Shown one piece after another: positions 53,999-62,249 of a DNA stretch of 64,000 bases. The position numbers were made by a program, and so were the translations under genes. The DNA is from an uncultured Paraprevotella sp. GTDB taxonomy: Bacteria > Bacteroidota > Bacteroidia > Bacteroidales > Bacteroidaceae. Location of the stretch: positions 62,001 through 126,000 of the forward strand of contig CALULA010000002.1 of the NCBI GenBank assembly GCA_944321365.1, written 5' to 3'. Position 1 is the stretch's first letter, and each line of letters starts with the position of its first letter. The notes under the pieces are model-generated. The model ran no database searches. It had not been told where the DNA came from and saw only the letters and a list, made by a program, of their open reading frames with translations.

Positions 53999-54007
53999 GC
54001 GGGTATG

Positions 54008-54040
54008 AAAAAGGGCCACCCATGCATGGCGGCCCTTTTG
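54008..54040. terminator. Bidirectional terminator between araC and OmpA gene
   Basis: AAAAAGGGCC pairs with GGCCCTTTTG around a CATGCATG-containing loop, with A and T runs on both sides. Confidence 0.85.
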
Positions 54041-54061
54041 TTATAGTATGAAAGTTGCGGA

Positions 54062-55237
54062 TTAATGTTCCATGATCGTGCAGATGCTGACGCGGTTCCA
54101 GTCGGGTTCTTCAAACATATAGCCCACGCCTTGTCCCTTGGCAGTGATGCGTTGTGCGTCGATTCTGAATTTGTTCACCAGCATGTTCTTCACGGCTTCG
54201 GCGCGTTGTCTGGCGATTCGTTCGTTGATCTCTGCACTGCCTTCTGGCGAAGCGTAACCCAGAATCTCCACTCTGGCTCTCTTGTGGTTCTTCAGATAAG
54301 TGGCGATGCGCTCTACATTAGGCTGTTGTGATGCGTCGATGACGGTCTTGCCTTGGCGGAAAGTGACGACAGACTCCAGTGTCTTCTTGTTGTTTGTGAT
54401 GACTTTCGGAGCGCGGTTACGGCATTCATTGAGTGCGCGTTCCAGGTCGGCGGATTTCTGCTGCTCCTTGTGCAGCGCGTCTGCGGTGCGTTTCAGCTGT
54501 ATTTCCTTGGCTGTAGCCTCGTCGTGCAGGGCGTTGATGCGCGCGTTGAGCCTGCCCACTTCGGCCGCGTCATAGAGCCGGGCTTTGGTCATATAATGTC
54601 TGCCGTTGCTGTTCTTGAAGTGATAGACGATGCCTGCCGCGATTTCCCAATTGGCATAATTGGCATTGAAGTTGGGATGACGGTGTGTGCGTCCGGCGTC
54701 CCACATGCTCATGTCCCAATAGATGGCAGGTTTGATGGCTACGGTCCATGCCTTCTTTTCGCCTACATTGAAGTTGAAGTTTACTCCGGCTTTAGATGCC
54801 AGATGGTTGGCTCCCTCTCCCGTAGAATAGAAATCGTTCAGTCTGAGCCATCCGAAACCGCCTACGGCTTCTACTTCAAACAGGCGGGGGGAGCCGTTGT
54901 AGCCTGCGAAGATATTGTTCAGGTTGACGCGGTTCAGTAACATGACGTTGAAAGCGTCGAATGCTGTGGTACTCTTTCCTGCGGCCATGGGGCTTTGGGT
55001 GTTGATGGTCCAGTTGCTTTCCAGGGTTAGTCCGTAGATGGGTGACAATTGTTTGTTTACGTCGATGCCGACAACGGCACGGGCGTTCTTGAAGAATGCG
55101 CTATGGGTAAGGGGCGTGACGATGCCACCGTTCAATCCGATGGACCAATTGTCACGGATTTTATTCCCTTCCAGTACCTGTGCGTTCAGGTTGCTGAGGC
55201 CTAAAAGGCTTAATAATACGATCAAAGACTTTCTCAT
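54062..55237 (-). CDS. OmpA-family outer-membrane protein
   Basis: A 391-residue protein: signal peptide (about 1-19, ending LNAQ), an N-terminal eight-strand-like barrel (about 25-215: GLNGGIVTPLTHSAFFKNAR, VGGFGWLRLND, AAGIVYHFKNSNGRHY), a coiled coil (about 225-270, LHDEATAKEIQLKRTADALH), and an OmpA peptidoglycan-binding domain (about 285-391: VEILGYASPEGSAEINERIA, RITAKGQGVG). The domain contains the family Asp/Arg positions only in part. Tandem paralogue of the next gene. Complete promoter upstream. Confidence 0.9.
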   Translation of the reverse strand: MRKSLIVLLSLLGLSNLNAQVLEGNKIRDNWSIGLNGGIVTPLTHSAFFKNARAVVGIDVNKQLSPIYGLTLESNWTINTQSPMAAGKSTTAFDAFNVMLLNRVNLNNIFAGYNGSPRLFEVEAVGGFGWLRLNDFYSTGEGANHLASKAGVNFNFNVGEKKAWTVAIKPAIYWDMSMWDAGRTHRHPNFNANYANWEIAAGIVYHFKNSNGRHYMTKARLYDAAEVGRLNARINALHDEATAKEIQLKRTADALHKEQQKSADLERALNECRNRAPKVITNNKKTLESVVTFRQGKTVIDASQQPNVERIATYLKNHKRARVEILGYASPEGSAEINERIARQRAEAVKNMLVNKFRIDAQRITAKGQGVGYMFEEPDWNRVSICTIMEH

Positions 55238-55265
55238 AAATTGTGTTTGTTTAGTGAAACATTCT

Positions 55266-55296
55266 CAAATATAAGGTTTTTTTGATCCGTTTCCAA
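55266..55296 (-). promoter_or_regulatory. Promoter of the first OmpA paralogue
   Basis: Minus-strand TTG (55294-55296), 20-bp spacer, TATATTTG (55266-55273): a full consensus match. Confidence 0.75.
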
Positions 55297-55354
55297 GGGA
55301 AAAGGTACTTTTTTTTGAAAAAATATCTGTCAGTTGCAGCTGTTATATATAAGA

Positions 55355-55389
55355 AAGGACGGGGAAATCTTAATGAATTCCCCGTCCTT
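55355..55389 (-). terminator. Terminator of the second OmpA paralogue
   Basis: AAGGACGGGGAA pairs perfectly with TTCCCCGTCCTT (12 bp, 11-nt loop), starting 26 bases after the stop codon. It separates the two paralogues, so each has its own transcript. Confidence 0.85.
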
Positions 55390-55414
55390 GGTCGTTATGC
55401 AAAAGAATATGCTT

Positions 55415-56545
55415 TTACTTCGTTACGCAGATGCTTGCACGGTTGTATGTAGGTTCTTCAAATACGGTTCCTACTCCCTTGCCTTCGGTCTCGATGCGGT
55501 CTGCGCTGATGTTATACTCCTTTACAAGGATGTTCTTCACTGCTTCTGCACGTTTCTCGGACAATTTCTGGTTGAAGTCTGCATTGCCTTCGGGTGAAGC
55601 GTAACCGGAAATGATGACTTTGGCGTTCGCATTCTTCTTCAGGTAGCTGGCCAGACGATCGATGTTTGGCATTTGCAGGGCGTCAACCTTGCTGCTGCTC
55701 TGACGGAAGATGACTACATATTCGCTCTTTTCTACCGGCTTGGTTTCCGGAGCCACCTTCTTGCTCTTGCAGTCGTTCAGCTCTTTCTGCAGGTCGTTGA
55801 TGGTGTTCTGTGCATTCTGCAATGCGCGGTCTTTTCCGGCAGCTTCTGCTTCCATCGAGCTGATGGTGGCGTTCAGCGCGGCGATTTCAGCGGCGTGACC
55901 GCAACTGTTGGAGTAATAGTGCTTGCCGTTGCTGTTCTTGAAGTGGTAAACTACACCGGCGGTGATTTCCCATGTGGCTTGGTTGGCATCGAAGTTGATG
56001 TTGTCGGCGTCAAACTGTGTCATGTTCCACAGGATTGCCGGTTTTACGGCAATAGTCCAAGCTTTCTTCTCTCCAATGTTGAAATTGAAGTTCAGACCGG
56101 CCTTTGAGGATATCCAGTTGCCGTCTTTCATGCCGTCGTTGCCGTAGTATGCGTCGTTCACATGCAACCAGCCGAAACCTCCGATGGCCTCGACTTCGAA
56201 CAATGTGGGTTCTCCTTTATAGCGGCGGAAAATGTTGTTCAGATTCAAGCGGTGCAATAACATGAGGTTGCTGGCATCGAAAGCGGCACTGCTTTCAAAC
56301 GTGTTGATGCTCCACATGTTTTCAAAGGTCAGACCATAAATGGGAGACAGCTGCTTGTTGATGTCGATACCCATGGTCGCACGGGCGTTCTTGAAGAACG
56401 CGCTGTGAGTGAGCGGGGTGACAATTCCGCCGTTTATACCGATTGACCAATTGTCACGAAACTTTGTAGTTTGTTCTTCTGTCGTTTGGGCGTTCAGGCA
56501 ACTTGCGCCTAACACACCGGCTAATAATAGTAGAGACTTTTTCAT
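55415..56545 (-). CDS. OmpA-family outer-membrane protein
   Basis: A 376-residue paralogue of the preceding gene with the same plan: signal peptide (ending LNAQ), barrel (GINGGIVTPLTHSAFFKNAR, IGGFGWLHVNDAYYG, TAGVVYHFKNSNGKHYYSN), coiled coil (SSMEAEAAGKDRALQNAQN), and OmpA domain (KVIISGYASPEGNADFNQKL, DRIETEGKGVG). Likely an abundant outer-membrane protein anchoring the envelope to peptidoglycan. Confidence 0.9.
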   Translation of the reverse strand: MKKSLLLLAGVLGASCLNAQTTEEQTTKFRDNWSIGINGGIVTPLTHSAFFKNARATMGIDINKQLSPIYGLTFENMWSINTFESSAAFDASNLMLLHRLNLNNIFRRYKGEPTLFEVEAIGGFGWLHVNDAYYGNDGMKDGNWISSKAGLNFNFNIGEKKAWTIAVKPAILWNMTQFDADNINFDANQATWEITAGVVYHFKNSNGKHYYSNSCGHAAEIAALNATISSMEAEAAGKDRALQNAQNTINDLQKELNDCKSKKVAPETKPVEKSEYVVIFRQSSSKVDALQMPNIDRLASYLKKNANAKVIISGYASPEGNADFNQKLSEKRAEAVKNILVKEYNISADRIETEGKGVGTVFEEPTYNRASICVTK

Positions 56546-56590
56546 AATCGTTTAATCTTTAGTTGATAAATATGTTCATACTTCTTTCTA

Positions 56591-56598
56591 CAAAGGTA
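56591..56598 (-). promoter_or_regulatory. -7 element of the second OmpA paralogue
   Basis: Minus-strand TACCTTTG fits TAnnTTTG 45 bp upstream of the ATG; no matching -33 TTG. Confidence 0.5.
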
Positions 56599-56639
56599 AT
56601 CATAAAAAGGGAATGGTGTTTGTCTTTTATGTTATTAAA

Positions 56640-56674
56640 AGCAAAAAAGAGGCCAAGCAAGCCTCTTTTTTGCT
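56640..56674 (-). terminator. Terminator of the CoA-transferase/C1-peptidase/ddh operon
   Basis: AGCAAAAAAGAGGC pairs perfectly with GCCTCTTTTTTGCT (14 bp, 7-nt loop), flanked by T-rich sequence. Confidence 0.9.
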
Positions 56675-56719
56675 TTTTTTCTATAGAAAGTGTAGATGTG
56701 AAGTATAAAACTTCATCTC

Positions 56720-57622
56720 TTATACCAATTTTTCTATCCATTGTTCGCGGTCGCCTTCCAGCAGATCGATGACAGGTATCTCTATCATGGTGTAGCATCC
56801 CGGCTGCTGTTTCAGGGAGGCGCGAGCCACACAGACGAGAATCTGTCCGGTCAGTGCGGGGTTGTTGATGCGCATGTTGAACTCAAACAGTTGATTTTGA
56901 GTTTTGCCCGATACGCCTTTGCGTGTCAGGTTTACCCCGTGACCCATATCCAGCAGGTCGTCCACGCAGGAGACTTCCACCACGTGTGTTTCATCATTCA
57001 CGAAATAGGGGTCTGCTTTGATTGCGGCTGCCACTTTGCTGAATTCATATCCTTCCTTGACTTCGATATACACCATGCGGCGGTGTATGCCGGTACCCGT
57101 AGGAATAGTCATGGACAAGGCGGCTTTCACACCGTCTATGGCTTTCACGGCTACGGTGTGACCCATACTCATGCCGGGACCGAAGTTGGTATAGGTGATG
57201 CCTTTCGGAGCAATGGCCTGCAACATGGCCCGTACGACGGAATCGCTGCCCGGATCCCAGCCGGCGGAGATGATGGACACAGCTTTGCCTGCCTTGGCAC
57301 TCTCGTCGAGCGAACGCCGTAAGGCCGGAATCTGTGTGTGTATGTCGAAGCTGTCTACTGTATTGATACCTAATGCCAGAATGTCTTTGGCATATTTTTC
57401 TACGCTTCTTGTCGGTGTGGCTAAGATAGCAACCTGAACGTTTTCCAGTTCACGGATGTCTTTGACCACCTTGTATTTGGATAGTTCTTCGGGCTTGTTG
57501 GCATCGCCGTTTCGGCGTACGATGCCGGCTACTTCAAAATCGGGGGCCGCTTCGAGGGCCTGAAGCGCGTAGTGACCTATGTTGCCGTATCCTACTACGG
57601 CTGCTCTGATCTTAGCTGTCAT
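56720..57622 (-). CDS. ddh: meso-Diaminopimelate D-dehydrogenase
   Basis: NADPH-dependent formation of meso-diaminopimelate from tetrahydrodipicolinate, a one-step route to lysine and peptidoglycan precursor. 300 residues: Rossmann start AAVVGYGNIGHYALQALEAA, VAILATPTRSVEKYAKDIL, INTVDSFDIHTQIPALRRSL, ISAGWDPGSDSVVRAMLQAI and NFGPGMSMGHTVAVKAIDGV. Normal length. It is 33 bases after the C1 peptidase gene and ends the operon. Confidence 0.95.
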   Translation of the reverse strand: MTAKIRAAVVGYGNIGHYALQALEAAPDFEVAGIVRRNGDANKPEELSKYKVVKDIRELENVQVAILATPTRSVEKYAKDILALGINTVDSFDIHTQIPALRRSLDESAKAGKAVSIISAGWDPGSDSVVRAMLQAIAPKGITYTNFGPGMSMGHTVAVKAIDGVKAALSMTIPTGTGIHRRMVYIEVKEGYEFSKVAAAIKADPYFVNDETHVVEVSCVDDLLDMGHGVNLTRKGVSGKTQNQLFEFNMRINNPALTGQILVCVARASLKQQPGCYTMIEIPVIDLLEGDREQWIEKLV

Positions 57623-57655
57623 GATGTTGTTATATTAATAATAGGTGTATCTTGT

Positions 57656-59047
57656 TTATTGTTCGTTCTGAAACATGGGATCCCATGCGGGCAACCGGAC
57701 CGGTTCTTGTTTAAGCATGTCCAGAATGCGTTGCGGACAGTATTTTTTGTTGACGACCACGCGGAACATGTATTCGTTGAACCACTCATCCGTCATAATG
57801 AGATGCCCTTGATGGCCGTAGTCTGCTCCCCAGCTGTTTTCTACCATCCATTTCTTAGGCTTGCCGTTGTCGTCGATGTCTACGGCCATGAGAGTCATGG
57901 CGTGCGTGCTTCCGCTGTCGAACGTTTGTATGCGTTGTTTTTTGGTCATGCCGAACGTAGTGCCGAACAGGCTGTTGTAATCATAGTTGTTCAGGTCGAG
58001 TCTTCCGTTTTTCGGGTTCAGGAATTTACCCACGTCACAACTGAAATAGAGCATCGTACTGTCTTTCAGACTGGCGATGGACAGCTCCTTGATGTCATCT
58101 ATCGGCAAGTTGATGTACAGCCAGTTATGCCCGTCATAGGTGTGCCTGTCGTAGTCGATCTCATATACTTGGTTGAAAGGCCGTGACGGGTCGTTCATCA
58201 ACATGACGTAATTGGCATTCAGGTCTTCTCCGCCACACACCTCTTTATAAAAACTTTGCGGGGTGTAAGTCTTGAGAGGCTCTGTATGCTTGCCGTTGAT
58301 TTTCGGTGCCCATGTGAAAGACGATGGAGGTTGTCCGTAAGCGTAGACCAACATACGGTAGATGGTTTTCATCATTTCCACCTTTTGTTGTTCGAGTTCT
58401 TTTTCGGATGCTCCTTTCTCTCCGGCCTCTCGAAGCAGAATGCCGTTTTCGCGCAGCTTGCTTTTCAACAGGCTTGAGAATTCGTTGGTGTTGTCACTGC
58501 TATACGTTTCGGCCATGACATCCTGCGGAACGAGTCCGTATTTCTCGACGAGGTCGGAAATACCGGTAAACTGTCCGCCGTCGCTCAGCGGATTACGGAA
58601 GAGCCATTCCACCATTTTGTCATCGAGTGCCTTGTCGCGTGTGTCGATGATGCCTTGCAAGAACAGGTTGCTTTTCTCCAGCTGGTCGTAGAAGAAGAGG
58701 TAAGCCTGTGAGAAATAGAAGTTCTTCATGCCGGTCTTGGCCATGACTCTGGACCGTATGATGTTCGTTCCGGTGAAGAGCCAGCAACGTCCGCTGTTCT
58801 TCTGATCGGTAATGCCAGAACTGTTCACACGGTTGCTGAACCAAGTGTCTGCGGCAGAAGTGTTTTCTGCATTGGCTGCCAGCTTCCTGATGGAGTTGGC
58901 GTTGACAGCGTTCCGTAGTGCCGTGTTTGTCCGGTCTTCGGTATAGCTCTGCGTCAGTGTCTGTAGCACGTCCGGCGTGAGGGCTTTTTGTGCGAACGAC
59001 GGGGCGCAACAGAGCATTGCGGCAATTATTAAAGGTATTTTCTTCAT
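57656..59047 (-). CDS. C1-family cysteine peptidase (bleomycin hydrolase/aminopeptidase C type)
   Basis: A 463-residue papain-fold peptidase with a signal peptide (about 1-19, ending SFAQ), unlike cytoplasmic PepC. Catalytic residues are visible: Gln and Cys in DQKNSGRCWLFTG, His in DSGSTHAMTLMAVD, and Asn in MVENSWGADYGHQG. Family segments NFYFSQAYLFFYDQLEK and DGGQFTGISDLVEKYGLVP are present. Export suggests periplasmic peptide trimming. It follows the CoA-transferase gene by 12 bases. Confidence 0.92.
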   Translation of the reverse strand: MKKIPLIIAAMLCCAPSFAQKALTPDVLQTLTQSYTEDRTNTALRNAVNANSIRKLAANAENTSAADTWFSNRVNSSGITDQKNSGRCWLFTGTNIIRSRVMAKTGMKNFYFSQAYLFFYDQLEKSNLFLQGIIDTRDKALDDKMVEWLFRNPLSDGGQFTGISDLVEKYGLVPQDVMAETYSSDNTNEFSSLLKSKLRENGILLREAGEKGASEKELEQQKVEMMKTIYRMLVYAYGQPPSSFTWAPKINGKHTEPLKTYTPQSFYKEVCGGEDLNANYVMLMNDPSRPFNQVYEIDYDRHTYDGHNWLYINLPIDDIKELSIASLKDSTMLYFSCDVGKFLNPKNGRLDLNNYDYNSLFGTTFGMTKKQRIQTFDSGSTHAMTLMAVDIDDNGKPKKWMVENSWGADYGHQGHLIMTDEWFNEYMFRVVVNKKYCPQRILDMLKQEPVRLPAWDPMFQNEQ

Positions 59048-59059
59048 GTGCTCGTCACC

Positions 59060-60571
59060 TTATTTTATATATTCACTCCAGTCTGTCAGACGCATATCCC
59101 CCTTGCGGAGATAGGTGTCGTGCATGGCGAAAGCTGCTGAAAGACAATGGTGAGTATGTCCACCGTTCTTCTCCGCATATTTCAGGTAATCTCTCAACAT
59201 CGGGCGGTAGTCGGGATGAGCCACTTTAATGACCTCTTCCGCTTTCTCCATGGAGCATTTTCCTCTCAGGTCGGCCACACCGTATTCCGTTATAATGGCG
59301 TCGATGAAATGGCTCGTGTGATCGATGTGTGAACAGAACGGCACGATGCTGCTGATGGCACCGCCTTTGGTGGTGGACCCGCAAGTGAAGATGCTCAGAT
59401 AGGCATTGTTGGTGAAGTCGGCAGACCCGCCGATGCCGTTCATCATCTTTGTTCCGCAGATCTTTGTGGAATTCACGTGTCCGTAGATGTCGGCCTCGAT
59501 GGCAGTGTTCAGCGAACATACGCCGATGCGTGCGATGACTTCCGGACAGTTGGAGATTTCGGACGGACGCAGCACGAGCTTGTCTTTGAAAAAGTCCATG
59601 TCGTTGTAGATGCCCTGCAGGCATTCGTTGGTTACGGTGAGCGAGCAGGCCGAGGCCGACAGCACGCGTCCCTCGCGCATCAGTTGTACGGGAGCATCTT
59701 GTAACACTTCAGTGTAGATGCTGAAGTTCGGCACATCCGGGCACTGTCCCAATGCCCCCAATACGGCATTGGCCCCACTGCCCACACCGCTTTGCAGGTT
59801 CAGGAATGTGGGCGGAATCTTTCCTTCTTTCAGGTTGCCCAGCAGGAAGCTCGCCACGTTGGCCCCGATTTGGGTAGTGATAGGGTCCGGATCCTTGAAA
59901 GCCCGTGCTTCATCGGGGATATTACATTCCACTATGCCTATGATGCGGTCGGCATCCACTTCCACATAAGGCTTTCCGATGCGGTCGTTGGCTTTCATGA
60001 TCATGACGGGTGTGCGGAAGGGATGGTCCTCTATTTCGTACACATCGTGTATGCCCATGCACTTTTTGCTGTGGAATGCGTTCAATTCTACGATGATTCC
60101 CTTACGTGCCAGACGGCAGATTGTAGGACTGATGCCACCGGCCGCCGTCAGGTATATATGAGCCTTGTTCCCCACCTGTTCCACTTCGCAGGCTTCTATG
60201 ATGGCCCAGTCTACAGGACCCAGATAGCCTTGGCGGACTTGGGTTGCCATGTTGGACAGGTTCAGGTCGGAATATGAGATTTCGTTTTTGTTGACGTGCG
60301 TACGGAAATCTTTGTTTGTAGTGTAGGGGGCGCGGAATTTGATGGCATGTGCGTTGGCTAACATACCGTCGCAGCTCTGGCCTGTCGAGGCACCAGTCAG
60401 TATGTTGACTTTAAATGCTTTGCCCGTAGCGTGTTCTTCTTCTGCTTTCCGGGCAATTTCGGCCGGTACGCTTTTAGGTACTCCGGCCGGTGTGAAGCCG
60501 CTCAGTCCGATGCTGTCGCCGTTCTGGATAAGCGCGGCGGCTTCAGTTGCCGTAATTTTGCTGAATCCCAT
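59060..60571 (-). CDS. Acetyl-CoA hydrolase/succinyl-CoA:acetate CoA-transferase family protein
   Basis: A 503-residue class I-like CoA-transferase. Markers: SGFTPAGVPKSVPAEIARKA, AIIEACEVEQVGNKAHIYLT, IPPTFLNLQSGVGSGANAVL, the catalytic glutamate in IYTEVLQD, and the C-terminal GGAISSIVPFCSHIDHTSHF and EYGVADLRGKCSMEKAEEVI. Likely acts in anaerobic acetate or succinate metabolism, moving CoA between succinyl-CoA or propionyl-CoA and acetate; the exact pair cannot be told from sequence. Confidence 0.9.
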   Translation of the reverse strand: MGFSKITATEAAALIQNGDSIGLSGFTPAGVPKSVPAEIARKAEEEHATGKAFKVNILTGASTGQSCDGMLANAHAIKFRAPYTTNKDFRTHVNKNEISYSDLNLSNMATQVRQGYLGPVDWAIIEACEVEQVGNKAHIYLTAAGGISPTICRLARKGIIVELNAFHSKKCMGIHDVYEIEDHPFRTPVMIMKANDRIGKPYVEVDADRIIGIVECNIPDEARAFKDPDPITTQIGANVASFLLGNLKEGKIPPTFLNLQSGVGSGANAVLGALGQCPDVPNFSIYTEVLQDAPVQLMREGRVLSASACSLTVTNECLQGIYNDMDFFKDKLVLRPSEISNCPEVIARIGVCSLNTAIEADIYGHVNSTKICGTKMMNGIGGSADFTNNAYLSIFTCGSTTKGGAISSIVPFCSHIDHTSHFIDAIITEYGVADLRGKCSMEKAEEVIKVAHPDYRPMLRDYLKYAEKNGGHTHHCLSAAFAMHDTYLRKGDMRLTDWSEYIK

Positions 60572-60609
60572 AAAAAGTGTTTATACGTTATACATTATTT
60601 TAAGTGACG

Positions 60610-60617
60610 CAAAGTTA
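60610..60617 (-). promoter_or_regulatory. -7 element of the CoA-transferase operon
   Basis: Minus-strand TAACTTTG fits TAnnTTTG 38 bp upstream of the ATG at 60571. Confidence 0.5.
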
Positions 60618-60667
60618 GCTATTTTTTGGGAATAATGTTATGATATGCCGCGTTTTTCCTTTCACTT

Positions 60668-61726
60668 TTACTTTTGTTGGAATTGCAGCCGGTACTGGCT
60701 GGGGGTGCAGCCGTATCTTTTGGTGAAAGACCGGCGGAATGTACTGTGGGAGTTAAAGCCGGAGAGGGTGGATATTTCTTCGATTGGTGTTTTTGTCTGT
60801 TGCAGGAGCCGTTCGGCGTATGTCAGACGATGCTGGTTGATGTAGTCGAAAAACGTCGTGTTCAATACGCTGTTCAGATATTTGGAGATATATGTGCGGT
60901 TTGTGCCGAGGGCCTTTGCCAAGTCTATGATGGTGAGTCTCGGATTCAGAAACAGTCGTTCTTCCACGATGATCTGGTGCAACTGCTCTTCGGACAGATA
61001 TTTACAGTTTCCGTTTTGGGGCAGAGAGACATCAGTAACCAAGGGGGCGTTCACCAGCGAACTGATGACTTTTTCCTGTCGGTTGATAAAGAAACTGATC
61101 AGCGACCAGTTGATGCAGATGAACAGATAGTAAAGAGTGTCGTTGAGCTTGGAGTAGTATAAGGAAGACAGACTCCACGCGGCAAGGAAGAATACGAAGA
61201 ACAGCAGAATGATATATAGCCAGTGGAGACTGATGTTTTTGCTGTAGGAATAGTTCTGTTTCAGCCGTCTGTGATAGGCGGGAATCTCGAACAGTATATA
61301 CGTCATGATGCTGAGGCCGTAGATGACGGCATAAGCTATGGCGCTTTCATACACCAGGTCCGACGGCCGGAATATGTATGTCAGGAGAAATAGTACGTAG
61401 GGAACTTCGTGCAGAAGAGCGCGGCGGAGATGCATCGAGCCGGGATGAGTAAGTTCAAAAAGAAGAAAGGCGCAGGTGGGTACTGCAGTCATGTCGATAA
61501 GTACGAATATGTGGTGAAGATATTCGTACGTCACCGTTGGATACCATATCAGAATAATGTCTTTCAAAGACTGCATCACCCAGACCAGCAATATCCATCC
61601 CGTGATTCTGTGAAGCCGGTTGTCGGTCTTGTTTCGCAGAAAATGTACGCACAGACACAGCAGAAACATGAAGCTGGTTCCTGCCATATATTGCATAAGT
61701 TGCAAGGAAACGATATTGTTTGTCAT
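60668..61726 (-). CDS. Membrane-bound AraC-type transcriptional regulator
   Basis: A 352-residue protein with about six or seven membrane helices in residues 8-225 (SFMFLLCLCVHFL, ITGWILLVWVMQSL, LHWLYIILLFFVFFLAAW) and a C-terminal AraC HTH domain (about 245-352: IIDLAKALGTNRTYISKYLN, PIEEISTLSGFNSHSTFRRS, GCTPSQYRLQFQQ). A membrane sensor joined to a DNA-binding domain is a known Bacteroidetes layout. Its target is not evident; the co-directional CoA-transferase operon begins about 100 bases downstream. Confidence 0.88.
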   Translation of the reverse strand: MTNNIVSLQLMQYMAGTSFMFLLCLCVHFLRNKTDNRLHRITGWILLVWVMQSLKDIILIWYPTVTYEYLHHIFVLIDMTAVPTCAFLLFELTHPGSMHLRRALLHEVPYVLFLLTYIFRPSDLVYESAIAYAVIYGLSIMTYILFEIPAYHRRLKQNYSYSKNISLHWLYIILLFFVFFLAAWSLSSLYYSKLNDTLYYLFICINWSLISFFINRQEKVISSLVNAPLVTDVSLPQNGNCKYLSEEQLHQIIVEERLFLNPRLTIIDLAKALGTNRTYISKYLNSVLNTTFFDYINQHRLTYAERLLQQTKTPIEEISTLSGFNSHSTFRRSFTKRYGCTPSQYRLQFQQK

Positions 61727-61770
61727 TTTAATGCTATACAGAATTGCCTGTAGAGGGTGAATTTGTTCAT

Positions 61771-61778
61771 CAAAGGTA
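61771..61778 (-). promoter_or_regulatory. -7 element of the membrane AraC gene
   Basis: Minus-strand TACCTTTG fits TAnnTTTG 44 bp upstream of the ATG at 61726. Confidence 0.5.
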
Positions 61779-61937
61779 GGGAAAAATCAAAAGTCCGCCT
61801 AATTTTTTTGTCTTTAATTTTGTATGCAGGGACGTATGTGTGAGGAGTCCGGGCGGGGCATTGATACCTTATGATTCCCTGTCGCTTCTGAACCGGTGTC
61901 CGCTTTGTTGTATTGGGGAGTGGTGTGGGACCGCTAT

Positions 61938-61958
61938 ACCTTATTACATATATAAGGT
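61938..61958. repeat. Inverted repeat ACCTTAT-N7-ATAAGGT
   Basis: Perfect 7-bp arms around TACATAT, a plausible dimeric regulator site upstream of the membrane AraC gene. A related AT-rich palindrome occurs at 18680-18693. Confidence 0.5.
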
Positions 61959-62002
61959 GAACGGGCGGCTCTGAGTGCGGTCTGTTTGAGGATATGCAAA
62001 AA

Positions 62003-62080
62003 AATAAACAAGCGGGGTTTTCGCAAATCCCGCTTATTTAACTAAACCTTAACTATGAAAAAATCTAATGTTTTTATTCG
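62003..62080 (-). ncRNA. Probable small RNA or attenuated leader
   Basis: On the minus strand a TTG (62112-62114) and GATCTTTG (62085-62092) with a 19-bp spacer form a near-consensus promoter starting near 62078. About 45 nt later the hairpin AAGCGGG...CCCGCTT (62010-62035) is followed by TGTTTATTTTTTTGC, a strong terminator on this strand. No minus-strand coding gene lies between, so the natural reading is a transcript of about 75 nt. Alternatively it is an attenuator for the membrane AraC gene 280 bases downstream. Confidence 0.4.
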
Positions 62081-62218
62081 AGTGCAAAGATCGTATTATT
62101 CTTTGGAATGGCAAAAGAACAGGAAGGCTTTTTGCCTGCTTTTAGTGTTTTTTAAGATAGCGGATGCTTCTTTTTTCTCTTTGACGCTGAAATCAGCGGC
62201 AATCTGTGCGATTTTGTG

Positions 62219-62226
62219 TATCTTTG
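62219..62226 (+). promoter_or_regulatory. -7 element of miaB
   Basis: TATCTTTG fits TAnnTTTG 23 bp upstream of the miaB ATG. Confidence 0.55.
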
Positions 62227-62249
62227 CAACTTGAATTTGAACGAATCGC

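Larger units (their letters stand above)
53688..54061. other. Intergenic region between araC and the OmpA paralogues
   Basis: About 370 bases between convergent genes. It holds CTTGCGCAAG (53889-53898), TGCGCAA (53913-53919) and further TTTGCGG motifs to 54000, then the terminator at 54008-54040. Short frames here are not protein-like. Confidence 0.65.
61727..62249. other. Intergenic region between the membrane AraC gene and miaB
   Basis: About 520 bases between divergent genes. Contents: -7 element for the AraC gene (61771-61778), an inverted repeat (61938-61958), a minus-strand terminator and probable small RNA (62003-62114), and the miaB -7 element (62219-62226). A 59-codon frame (62055-62234) is not convincing. 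Confidence 0.7.

Noticed and set aside
62055-62234. A 59-codon frame beginning MKKSNVFIRVQRS upstream of miaB
   Set aside because: It overlaps the miaB promoter element and the probable small RNA, and the product is Phe/Cys-rich with no pattern. Not excluded, but weaker than the RNA interpretation.
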